Part shown: piece by piece, positions 21,940 through 31,860 of the stretch | Layout: every line of letters begins with the position of its first letter | Numbering within the stretch: the first letter of the stretch is position 1 | From: Guillardia theta CCMP2712 | Taxonomy: Eukaryota > Cryptophyceae > Pyrenomonadales > Geminigeraceae | NCBI RefSeq assembly: GCF_000315625.1 | Contig: NW_005434659.1 | Span: 619,591 to 683,590, forward strand | Direction of reading: 5' to 3' | DNA: 64,000 bases | Made by a program: the position numbers and the translations under genes | The notes under the pieces: generated by a model | Databases searched by the model: none | Seen by the model: the letters and a program-made list of their open reading frames with translations, nothing else | Told to the model about the DNA's origin: nothing

Positions 21940-24900
21940 TGATGATGATGATGATAATGACGTGATGATGATGATGATGATGATGATGTGATAATGATGA
22001 TACGGAGGAGGAAGAGGAGGAAACAACCAGTCCAAACTCATCTGGGACAGCAGAGAAGACATGGATGAAAACTTGAGCTTTCTTGGCGATCTGAGACCAG
22101 AGGAGTGAAAACTTCGAGTCAAGAGGAGGGCAAGTGCTGACGTGGCAGAGCTGATGGAACCTCTTCTTCTTGTCGAAGAAGCCGAAGGTCGCAACGTGAT
22201 TCTGAAGGTTCAAGTCGCTCAGGCGCTCATGGAAGTCGCTCGGACTACCAGCAGCGTCAGCTCCGTCCTCTCGTAGTCGATCTCGTCCGGCACGTGATGC
22301 GGGACGTGGCCAAGGGCGACGGGGAAGAACTTGGGGGCTAAGGAACTGAGAGTGAGGAGGGAGGCGACCTGAGGAGAAGTCAGGAGAGGTCAGGCCGTTT
22401 GCTTCCCTCCACCTTCGTCAAGCTCGAGTAGAATGACGTTCTCTCACGAAACATCGCATGGAGGGTGATGACGACTCTGATATGGGGGAACGACCGCTGG
22501 TTGTCAACGACGAGGTGAGATGTTAGTATACAAGATAGGATGGAACTGCGAAGACTACCTTGACCTCTGTGATGACGGTCAGGAACTCGTTGTCTACCGG
22601 GAAGATCCCATGCTCGTGCTAGAGAGAATGAGAAGAGAAGGCGCAAAGAGAGATCACCTGGACATGCACGAGTGCAATAGAGAAGAGCCTGCAGAAGACA
22701 AAGACTTCTTGCCACGAGCTGGCGAACGCTACACCTGCCGCAGAGGGGGAAAGGAGTTAGAGGAGAAAGGAGTTAGAGGAGAAAGGAGTTAGAGGAGGGA
22801 AAGGGAAAAAGGTATGTTGACCGAGGAAGTCAGCACTGAAATGTTTGACTTTTTACCTGGCAGGTCGCTGAAGAGGTCGAGTGTGTAGGTCGAAACTCCA
22901 CAATGAGAGCGGAGAGACTGAGAGGAGTTATGCGAACGACAAGATCGCAGGTTGTACCGATGCAAACACAAGGGTGCTCTTGTTCAACTCATCCTCGAAC
23001 TTCTTCGTCGCCTCTCCCCATGACAATGGTGTTTTCTTCTCAGGTTGTCAGGAGCTGAAAGCAGACAGAGAAATCAACCCTGAGGGTTGACGGGCAGTAG
23101 TCTCTCCGGCTCTCCTTGTGTTGCTCGTACACGGATCGCATGACCTCAAGTTGCTGTCACTTTCCCTCCCCTCTCAGTCTCTTCCCTCGACCTCTCTCGC
23201 ATGCTGCTTGTCTATGCTCAAGAACTCTCCCGTGCTCTCTTGGGTGAAGGCGTACCGAGCTCCCTCCCTTCCGGACAGCCGAACCTTGTACGCCTACCAT
23301 GCAGGTGGGGAGAGGAGAGAGGAGGAGGGATGCTGGATCAGGTAGAAGGGAGCGAAGGAGATGATCGTCCAAGATGAGAGCTTTGCCTTCAAGTCTCGCC
23401 AGCACGGGAGGTCAGTGATGACTGTTGGGACCCCTGACGTGCGATCAAATCCGTTGACTGTCCTCCTCCTTACCGGACGCCTGCGCTTCCCTCGGTATCT
23501 GTCCCCAGCCCTCTCCCTGCTCCCTCGATCAGATTCTCCTCTCGAGAATATCCTTCTTCTGCTGCTCCTGTGAGATGCTGTTCTCCTCCTCTCCTTCTCT
23601 CCTCCTCTTCTCGTCAGTATCCTCCTGCTCCTACACCTACTCTCTCTCCTTCTCTAACTTCTCTTCTCCTCCTGCTCCTCTTGTTGTCCCGACCTTTGAA
23701 AGAGCGACAATGCAGTCTGTCTGCAGCCACAGGCGTTCGTACTCCTCCTCCTCCAGCAGCCCGAGCGAAAGATCGACCTTGTCACGCTGCTGCTTCCTCA
23801 GCACTGGCAGCAGCAGCCGCTGCTCGTTGTACCTCCATCTTCTCTATCCTCTCCATCCTCTCCTCCAGCCCGCGCAGGACATCCTCGTCGTGCCACTTGG
23901 CATGGACGCGGAGCAGCACGTCGGAGGAGTCGGAGAAAGTGTCGAGGAACACGTCAACTGTCTCGAGCACTCCTTTCCTCTCTTGCAAGTTCGCTATCAG
24001 TGTGAACGTGAACTTCTCGCCTCTCCTGTCCACCTGCTCCTCATCTCAGCAGTGTTCCTGTCCTGGTCTGCGACTTGCCTCCCCCCACTCGCTGCTGGCT
24101 CTCCTGACGTTCGTTCCGAGGGGGAAGAGCTTGATAGGAAGGTGAACACCTGAAGTCATGGTGGTGAGCAGGCAAGGGCAGAGATTCTTCGAGTCTTCAG
24201 AGGAGGAGGAGGGAGGCGTGAAAGATTTTCGAAGGCAGGAGGAGAACAAGGATGGCATGCTGGAGGTTCAGAGGGAGGGAAGCGGCAAGGAGAATGAAGA
24301 CCGGGGGCAAAGCTTTCACAGCACAGATAGCGAAGAATTCACCAGAGGCCCAGAAATTTTCTCTCTGCCAGGAGTCTGCCGTCCAGACCTCACTCGCTCG
24401 GTTGTTGAGGATCTCAACCCTGAAACTCGACTTGCTCATTCTCGTCTTCCTTGGCGAGGGCAGAACAACTTGAGTATCACTCACCATGATGAGGGAAGCC
24501 GATCAGATTCAAAGAGCGTCAGGTAGATCCTGTACTCGAAGGACGTCCTCTGACTCCACGAATGAGAGTGCGCGCGAAAAAGATAACCATGATACAACCA
24601 TGATGAATGTGACTATGGTGAAGTTGAGAAACGAGTTGTGGATGATGCGGGGAATTATGACAACGACGATGACGACGACTACCACGAGGGAGAGGACGAC
24701 AGAGATGATGATGGAGTTGATGATGGAGTTGATGATGGAGATGGAGATGGAGATGGAGATGGAGATGATGATGATGATGATGATGATGATAACGAAGATG
24801 ATGATGATGGAGATGGAGATGATGATGATGATGATGATGCTGATGCTGTTGTAGTCTTCAACCTCGACAGGGTATCGATAAGGCTCCACGACGACGAGAG

Positions 24901-26933
24901 TTATCGAAGGAAAACTGTCGATCTGACTGCCATGGTGAGTCGGGAAGGAGGAGAGAGGAGGAAAGACCTTGATAAGACTTGACTGATTGCTCGCAATCTC
25001 ATCTATGAGAATACTCCTCTCCTCCTCCAGCTTCTCGCGAATGTTGTCAAGGTGCGACCCAAGACCGTCTCCCTCCCTCCTGTACCCTGCCAGGACAATC
25101 GGCAGCTTGCCTGCTTGTCAGCCAGGGGGAGACGGTCAGACGGAGCACCTGCTGGCTGCGGAAGGCGAGAGAAAGAGCTTGCAGCTTGGTTCTGATGTCT
25201 CGGACAAGCTCCTGACATGCCGGAAGAAGAAGGAAGAGAAGAAGGAAAGAATAGCGCAGGATCGAGGTCAGGCGAGGGGAGAGGGGAGGCAGGACGTGAG
25301 AAGGAAGGTACGAGAATTATGACAATGCTCACTTCAGCTTTTTCCTTAGCGAATTCCAGGAGCATCAGATTGTGTGTGGCATGCTGAAGGTTTTGATCAG
25401 CAGGTGACAGAAGAAGAGGAGTGAAGGAGAGGAGAAGAGGAGAGGAGAATAGATTCAGAGCATTTCACCTTATAGGAGGGCGCGAGAGCTTTTGCTCTCT
25501 CGAAGCTTTCTTCCGCTCTATCGAGCTCACCCATCCTAGCAAGCAGAACTCCAACGTTGTTCCGAACGAAAGAAAGGTCCTCGAGCTTAGAAGCCTGACG
25601 CAAATTGTTTACAACTATCTCCTCCTCCCTCCCTTCTCGCTTCCTCCTTCTCCCTCCTTGTCCCTGCTCCGTGCTCCCAGCTCCCAGCACCCAGCACCCT
25701 ACTCCCTGCTCCCTGCTTCCTCCCCCTTCATCTCGTATTGCTCTGCAACCTCTCTCTTCTCACATTCGAAAAGGCTTCCAATGCCTGCATGAAGTCTCTC
25801 TTCCTCGACCAGGCGATTCCCAGCTGATTGTACGCGACAGCCAGGGAGGGAGAGAGCTGAAGGAGTCGGGTGAAGCAGACGACCTGTAGAGGAGGAAGTG
25901 AGTCCCTTCTCAGCTCCTTCTGTACTCTGTCTGCTACCGCCTCATCTAGCTCGTGCCTGGCAAGCAACTCGTCTCCCCTCTTAAACAGCTGCAGGTCACT
26001 CAAACCCTGTGCCGAGGCGTCGGATGCCAAAAATAATTCTGAGGAGGAAGAACCAGCACAGGTTCCTCCCTCGCGCCTTGTTCCCTCTATACCACCATCA
26101 TCTCCTCTCTCGCACTCAACACAGCATCGACCATGAATAGCTCCATGCTCCTCCTCCTCCTCCTCCTCCCCTCTTAGTGATCTCAAGTAGAACGACTTGG
26201 CAGCTGTCTGTCGCATGCGAGCCTGCAGCTGCATCTTCCCCTGCTCGACCAGCACTCGAGTGACGGCATAGGAAGGGTTCAGCCTCTCCGCTAGCTCATG
26301 GCACTGCAGCGCCTCCCAGTCCCTCTCGAGCTCCCACAGCACGAGGCCGATCTGATTGTGAATGTTGAGCCTCGGCTCTAGTCTCAGCGCCCTGGTGAGA
26401 GACTGCAGGGACTCTTCATGCCTCTGCAAGTAGAAGAGCGTCTGCCCCAGCTGGAACTGAGCAAGGCCGCTGCTTGGGTTGATCAAGACGGCAGCCTGGA
26501 GGACGCGCTCAGCCTCTGGGAAGAGCTCGAGGGCGAGGAGCTTATCAGCGACGCGCAGCATGAGAGTCTCATCGCTGAGAGTCCTCGCGAGTTCGATCAG
26601 ACTCTCTGCCATTCCCATCGCCTCGAAGACGTTGGGCTCGCTGCTCAACAAGGACTCCCACTCCTCCATCAACGAGCCTGCGATCTTCTGCGTTCCCTGA
26701 GGAGACAGTCGGACGGCCCTGCTGATCAGTGCCGATGCATACTCAGTGTCGTACTCCTTGAACCCGATGAGAGCCTTGGCATAGCATTCTTTCACGAGCT
26801 CGCTCGGATCGTCAGGATCCTGCTCCAGTCTCGTAGAATCCGACGAGGAGGTTACCGATGACGGGAATACGATGACGGCTGTTTGAAGCATCACTGCGAG
26901 TAGGATGAAGAAGTTGAATGCTGAATTCATCAT
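21026..26933 (-). CDS. Secretory TPR protein with two tandem GT4-like glycosyltransferase domains
   Basis: This is a multi-exon minus gene. ATG 26933 begins a signal peptide (MMNSAFNFFILLAVMLQTAV). Exon 1 runs to 25764 and continues at 25594-25469 and 25383-25333, carrying TPRs (NPSSGLAQFQLGQTLFYLQR, NNVGVLLARMGELDRAEESF). A GT-B domain follows over about 25100-22980: LFESDRLPSSW, RASEVWTADSW, PIKLFPLGTN, ANLQERKGVLETVD, KGEGWGQIPREAQASG, VMRSVYEQHKES, SWGEATKKFEDEL. A second N-terminus starts at about 22920: HCGVSTYTLDLFSDLPG, VHVQHEHGIF, VVITLHAM, ATFGFFDKKKRFHQLCH, VSGSLHLALLAQVP, ENSHPFLEL. The frame then enters an EERRG repeat tail to the stop at 21026. Known GT4 enzymes transfer sugars from nucleotide donors. 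Donor and acceptor cannot be told here. A few joins (about 23300, 21400, 25100) are not phase-perfect, and two adjacent genes remain possible. Confidence 0.7.
21059..21217 (+). repeat. (CTCCT)n pentanucleotide repeat
   Basis: About 160 bp of near-perfect 5 bp units has a few CTCCTCTCT and CACCT interruptions. Read on the minus strand it is in frame with the end of the tandem glycosyltransferase gene and encodes EERRG repeats. Confidence 0.9.
21781..22001 (+). repeat. (GAT)n/(ATC)n microsatellite block with periodic TAATGACGTGATG interruptions
   Basis: About 220 bp of GAT units is broken at intervals by GATAATGACGTGATG, giving a higher-order repeat. It falls in an intron of the minus-strand glycosyltransferase gene, between the exon ending in GLVVSSSS and the exon encoding SSCHGLVEYH. 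Confidence 0.85.
24690..24845 (+). repeat. (GAT)n/(GATGGA)n microsatellite
   Basis: GAT and GGAGAT units over about 155 bp lie in a probable intron of the minus-strand glycosyltransferase gene, between VVVEPYRYPVE and TSFEYRIYLTLF exons. Both strands are open across it only because the repeat contains no stop codons. Confidence 0.85.
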
Positions 26934-27404
26934 GTGTGTATTCTTGTTCTTTGCGATCCCACCAGCACGGATCATCCAGCGAGCCTCTCCCTCTGCAAGC
27001 CCTTATGTTGTCGAACTACATTTGTCGCCACTTCCCTACATTATCACATCACCATCATCATCATCACATCATCACATCATCACATCATCACATCATCACA
27101 TCATCACATCATCACATCATCACCACCACCACCACATCATCATCATCACATCGTTGTCTTCGCATCTTCATTTTCTCTTTTCACTCTTGTCAATGTTATT
27201 GACATGTCGAAATCGGACGCATCAGATCCTTTCACCTAAAAAAATCGTTCACCACCCCACCTCCCTCTATTTAAGTCTACCCACCCCACCACCCCCATTT
27301 CCCCATCGACTCACCCCACGTTTCCTCACTGCTCCACACCCCTCAACAACCCCTTCCACCCCTTGCACCTCCCCCATTCCTTCACTCAGTCCATGCCGTG
27401 AAAG
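26934..27404. promoter_or_regulatory. Divergent upstream region of TPR-GT4 (minus) and Sua5 (plus) genes
   Basis: The left part (27046-27153) is an ATC/CATCACATC microsatellite. From 27246 to 27395 the plus strand is packed with ACCCC, CCCACC and TACCCACC tracts, with TATTTAAG at about 27268. The Sua5 ATG follows at 27405. This resembles the C-rich tracts upstream of 36386 and 48631. Confidence 0.45.
27046..27153 (+). repeat. (ATC)n/(CATCACAT)n microsatellite
   Basis: ATC and CATCACAT units over about 105 bp lie in the spacer upstream of the TPR-GT4 gene. Confidence 0.85.
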
Positions 27405-28617
27405 ATGCGCCTCGTCCTCGTCTTCGCAGCGCTCACAAGCTCCTCCTCCTTCCTCCTCTCTCCTCTCCCCCCTCCTCATCTCTCTCGACCTTCACTCTCC
27501 TCCCTTGCTAGATCTGCTAAGAGCAAACCGGCCGCTTCTCCTGTCTTCGTGGAGGTAGTTGGTCGTGCTGCCGGAGCTTGTAGTCTCTGACCAGTCCAGC
27601 AGATCGAAGACATCGGCCATAGCGCATGGAGGCTCGACTCCATCGCTGAGACCCTCAGAGAGGTCGGGAACATGCAGGAATGAACTTGATTGATCCTCCT
27701 CCAGGGGGGTCTTGGCATAATCCCGACAGACACTAGCTATGCGTTTGTGACCTCCATTGAATCGAGGGACGGAGTCTCCAGGTTGCGAGGCCTCAGTCGA
27801 TCTGAGCTCAGTCCTTGACGTGCAGGCTGTATGAGCTGAAGCAGCAGGACTCTATCAAGAAGAAGCCCTTTTCCATCTTGTGCGACTCGATCTCGCAAGT
27901 GAGACTTGTCATGGTTGTCTATCTGGTGAAGGAGCTCGCAGATCTCCAAGTACACGACCGCGATCAACTTCAAGAGCGTCTTCAAGATGGTTGTCATGAG
28001 ACAGCTTTGACCCAGCTGACCCTGGACCTCAGCTGAAAGAAGTTCTCCCCGGCCCTTACACCTTCATCTGTCCCTCGACCAACGATCTGCCCCGGATGAT
28101 CATTGATCACAAGAAGCATGCAAAGATATGGAAGAGGAAGGAGATCGGCGTGAGATGTGCTGCCTGACTTGATCCTCTCCTCACGTCTCACTTGTCAGGT
28201 CCGAATCCCGAAAGACGAAGTCTGCCTGCAGCTGATCGGGAAAGTGAGGCGGCCAGGCCATCGGACCAGCTGGTTCCTCTGACTCTTCTCTAAGGTTGGG
28301 ACTCCCCTGCTGTGTGCGGGAGTCCACAAGACGGACGAAGAGAGCTACTCGATCGGGCACGTCTTCGCAGAGAACGAGAACCTGGTCGGAGCTGCGGGGT
28401 TGTTGTGCTGCAGTGACGCCTTGCAGATCGACTTCATGGTGGCGGCGGGAGAGCGGAATGCAGAGTCGTCGACGATCGTGGATCTGACCAAGGAGCCAGC
28501 AGTGATTCTCCGGGAGGTGAGGAGAGAGCCTCGGGATCGGGGACGAGACTCACTGGAGCTCAGGGGGCAGGAAATGTCGAGGTGCTGAGAGACTTCATCG
28601 AATTGTCGGAGGAGTGA
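27405..28617 (+). CDS. Sua5/YrdC-type threonylcarbamoyl-AMP synthase, probably organellar
   Basis: Nine exons: 27405-27554, 27600-27662, 27705-27781, 27826-27898, 27942-27989, 28033-28149, 28200-28244, 28295-28516 and 28564-28617. They give 282 aa, all in phase. The enzyme makes L-threonylcarbamoyl-AMP from Thr, bicarbonate and ATP for the t6A37 modification of ANN-decoding tRNAs. YrdC landmarks appear in order: GGLGIIPTDTSYAF, RLYELKQQDSIKKKPFSILC, LKEVLPGPYTFI, KDEVCLQLIGK, SSTIVDLTKEPAVILREGAG. The C-terminal Sua5 domain is absent, so this is the short YrdC type. The first exon encodes a signal peptide (MRLVLVFAALTSSSS) followed by F and a Ser/Pro/Arg-rich segment. This is a bipartite leader expected to send the protein to the complex plastid. 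Assignment is confident; localisation is inferred. Confidence 0.93.
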
Positions 28618-29070
28618 AGGAAGCGAGGAAGAGAAGAACTTGTTGTTGTGCATTTAAGTCAAAAGTGATCAAGATTCAAACAAGCATGTTTGGATTAGAC
28701 GATGACGAAAATTGAAACTGGAGGATCGAAGTCATCAGTCGTGCCCCATCATGTTCCATCGTCTTTCTTCCGTTCATGTCAGTCAGTCGCATGCAAGGAG
28801 AGCATCGTCATACTTCAACTAGCTGTTGTTAAGCGGCAGTGAATTCACCCATCTTGGTGCTGCACAATCGAGTCACCTCACAACCACTCGGCTATAGGTG
28901 AGGGCGGGAAGTAGGGAGAGTCTGGGAGGACGGAGAGGAGGGAGGACAGCACCTTCCGTTCATCCCAGCCGACCGCAGAGCATCCTTGCTCCCCAGGCCT
29001 CTCCTTGCATCGACGATGGGTGGCCTCGACGAGCTGTAAGGTTCTGGAGGAGGGTTGAACCTGCTGGATG
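28618..29070. other. Convergent 3' spacer, no gene seen
   Basis: The stretch lies between the ends of the Sua5 gene (plus) and the PDZ gene (minus). It contains AT-richer sequence just after 28617, where both 3' UTRs may lie. No supported coding frame was found. Confidence 0.5.
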
Positions 29071-30112
29071 TCAGCCTGGGAGATTTCGGAGCAAGGATGT
29101 CGACCTCTTTCGCTGTACGTCGATGATGAGGGAGCGCAGAACCGCGTCCGTCCCGCTTCCCGCTGAGTTGGAGGAGATAGGAAGTGACCTCTGTTTAAGC
29201 AGCAACTTCAACCACCCTGCGATAGAACCTTCCTCCGCCCCAATTCCCACCTGCACTCCGAGCCGCACGGTGGAGCTCTCAGGGCCGAGGAGCAAGGGCG
29301 CGAGCTGAGCTACAGGCCACCTGACGGAAGGGGATGAGGCACAAGGACACGCCGAGAGAACATCCTCGTCATTACCTGTAAACATTCTTCCCATCTACAG
29401 TTTGTAGAACATCTCCCACCTACAAGGACGATGTCAGTCGTTCAAGCAGCCGCAAGGTACGTTAGCAACTCACTTGAAGGCCCCCGCTCGAGGATGACTC
29501 CCATGCTGGCCCTCCAGGGACGAGGCTATCAACAACAAGTGCTCCTGCATGAAGTCTCACCATCGTGGAGCTTACCGTACCGTCACATACCATGAGTATC
29601 CATTCGAAATACTACCCCGATCCCACATTGTGAACCGTCATGGACAGACTGGAGGTTCTGTATGAGGGTAAGGGTAAGGCTATGGTTATGCGAGGAAGCA
29701 GCAGGATGCTACCGGAGTCTCAGTACGGCGAACAGTTTGCGGCTTTCCTCTGCAGCCACAGCATTCGAAATCGTTCATTGCTCCCCCTCCCCTCCGTTAG
29801 GTTTACTGGTCTTGGTAAGATCTGTTCAATGTGCGATACAGCCGATACGGTCAGCCGACAACCTACAGCTGTCAGAAGCGACGTGTCAGTGACTTGGATC
29901 GTCTGCAGTCGAATCGACATCCTCTCGCTCTCCTCTTCGGTACTCCTTGTGCTGCTTCCTTCACCTTCCCCTCCATGCCTGCTGCCTGTCTACCTTCAAA
30001 CACGAGCTCCTCATCCTAGTAGGTATCGGCATCTAGGACGAGCATCCTCCTTCTGAATCTCTTCTCCCCTCCTCCTCCTCGCCCTCCTCGCCCTCCTCCA
30101 TCTCTCCGCCAT
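29071..30112 (-). CDS. PDZ-domain protein
   Basis: The well-supported 3' exons read CGIGVVFRMDTHG, then after a 46 bp intron ALVVDSLVPGGPAWES. After another intron comes VGDVLQTVDGKNVYR, then WPVAQLAPLLLGPESSTVRL, then RKRSTSLLRNLPG and the stop at 29071. Phases match. Together these are a complete PDZ fold: the GIGVVF strand stands in for the usual GLGF loop, PGGPA and GDVLQTVDG are the core, and LLGPESSTVRL is the last helix and strand. PDZ domains bind C-terminal peptides of partner proteins. Upstream exons (ESRKLFA..., with a candidate ATG at 30112 giving a basic MAERWRRARR start) are less certain. The gene shares its upstream side with the plus gene at 30222. Confidence 0.65.
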
Positions 30113-30221
30113 TTCCCCGCCCACAGAACGGCCATTGCCGCTCCCTCGCTGACTACCCCACCCGGTTTCGGAGTTCCATAATTAAAACTCTACAGGTGGG
30201 GTAGTGGAACGGGGAGGAAAA

Positions 30222-31752
30222 ATGCGGGGCATGTGGGCGGTGGGAGCGGTGGGGATGGCGAACTTGCTGCTGTCGCTATGGCTGTCGCCGAGGATGAGCT
30301 CGGAGCCTGAGGAGAGATGGAGGAACCTGCGGGTCCCTCGAGGCTCCGTCAAGGTCTACGTGCAGTCCTCCTCCGCTCCCTCGGGCACTATCGAGTTCCG
30401 CCAGCTCCACATCAGGAGGAACGACAGGAGAAACATCCTGGTGGAGGTTGAGATCAGCATCATGAACGGCATGGTGGAAGGGGCACCAAGGACGGATGGC
30501 AGATCGCAGAGCGATCTCTTGCAGCAGTTCCAGCTCCTGTCGAAGGGAGCAGACGAAGACGGGAAGGAGGTGTTGGTCTACCGCTCGTTGTCCAACCTGA
30601 CGAGAGCGACAAAAGCTCGCGATCAGGTGCTGCACGTCATGAACATGAGCGATCCATACCGCTACAAGATAGACTACGAGGTCTTCTACCTGGATGCCGA
30701 GAGCGCCTTCAACAACAAGAGGATCATGGCAAGCGGCGTCATCACCAGCGGCGACTACGAGTATCGCAGGATGTTCGCTTCCCCTTCGACTGTCCACTCG
30801 GCGGCACATGGCCTGACGTTCGAGCTGGAGGCGAAGTCGAGCCCCGTCATGGTGTCGCTGCTCAGAACGAGAGGACTCGCCTCCTTCCAGCGCGGTCCTC
30901 TAACTCCCCCACTGCATATCCGAGTCTACCTGTCCACGGAGGACAAGGATGTAGCAGCGAGGAAGTGGCGGCTGATAGGAGAGATGTTTGACACCCCTCT
31001 CTCCTCCTCTTGGGACCTCTCCGATCTCCCCATCGAGCCTTTCTACATCGCCTCTGGTCAGCGCGTCTCCCTCAGTATTCATACCGACCACCCTCTCGGA
31101 CTCTCCGTCGCCGTCCCCTCCTTCGAGGGGATGGCGTCAGAGATCGAGGCTCGGACCCACGGCTCCCTCCTCGTCCCGCAGTGGCTGTCGATGATGACGG
31201 AGAGCAGGCCAGCTGGCGTGCATGAGGACGAGTGGGTACGCGTGCTGCCTGGGGCAGTGCTCGACTTCGAGCCTCTGCTGGAAGCGAGGCCCCAGCAGCT
31301 CCGCTGCTTCATCGGGATGATCCAGTACAGCATCCTCGGGGAGGAGGGTGACTACCGACAGGTGCTCCTGTCATGTGAGGATGAAACTTCTCACTTCTGG
31401 ACAGGGAGGGATGGCAAAGTTGTTCCGCGAGCACGTCGTCTGGTTCAACAGCCACACGCAGGTTTGCTCAACAGGACGTTTGCCTCCTTGTCCAGCTCTC
31501 CCCAGCTTCCTCAATTCGTCCATCTGTTCTGCTTCCCTCTCGCTCTCTGTTGCTTCCACTTGCTCCCTCTCGCTGCTTCGTCCTCATGCTTCTCCTGAAG
31601 CTGTCATCAGGTGCTGGCAGCACCCGAGACGAAGAGAAGGCACGCAAGGGAGGAGGAGAGGAAAAGGTGACCCTTATTGTCTCTTGTTGACGGGCATGAC
31701 TGACCGCTGTCGTAGAGAGTCCAAGAGCGCTCAGGCGTTCTGCTTCCAGTGA
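30222..31752 (+). CDS. Secreted/membrane-targeted protein of unknown family
   Basis: Four exons (30222-31361, 31405-31461, 31611-31666, 31716-31752) join in phase to 429 aa. ATG 30222 is preferred over an in-frame GTG upstream because it starts a signal-like segment (MRGMWAVGAVGMANLLLSLW). The body contains IEFRQLHIRRNDRRNILVEV, YRYKIDYEVFYLDAESAFNN and KLFREHVVWFNSHTQ. It alternates charged and hydrophobic residues like beta-rich extracellular domains, and ends in a very basic/acidic tail (ETKRRHAREEERKRESK). No family is recognised and no second TM helix is obvious. The upstream 110 bp shared with the PDZ gene include CTACCCCACCC and an AATTAAAA stretch. Confidence 0.8.
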
Positions 31753-31860
31753 GAGCTGCGACAAGATCGCGTGTAATATACATTGGGGGGGGGAGGGGGG
31801 GGATGGGTGAAGGAGGGAGGCGAGGTGAGGGAGAGGGAGCAGGTGTAAAGAGAATTCTTT

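Noticed and set aside
21686-22213. Minus-strand ORFs with long His/Ser/Ile runs
   Set aside because: They arise from the (GAT)n microsatellite, which lacks stop codons in several frames. Only the segments before the repeat (SAVPDEFGLVV) look like real exon.
24486-24982. Met/Asp-rich ORFs (about 115-125 aa) on both strands
   Set aside because: They are products of the GAT/GGAGAT repeat inside a probable intron.
27046-27153. CRISPR-like regular array
   Set aside because: The units are 3-8 bp microsatellite steps without unique spacers, in a eukaryotic spacer.
29660-29690. Telomere-like GGGTAAGGGTAAGG sequence
   Set aside because: There are only two to three units, inside a probable intron of the PDZ gene, with no extended array.
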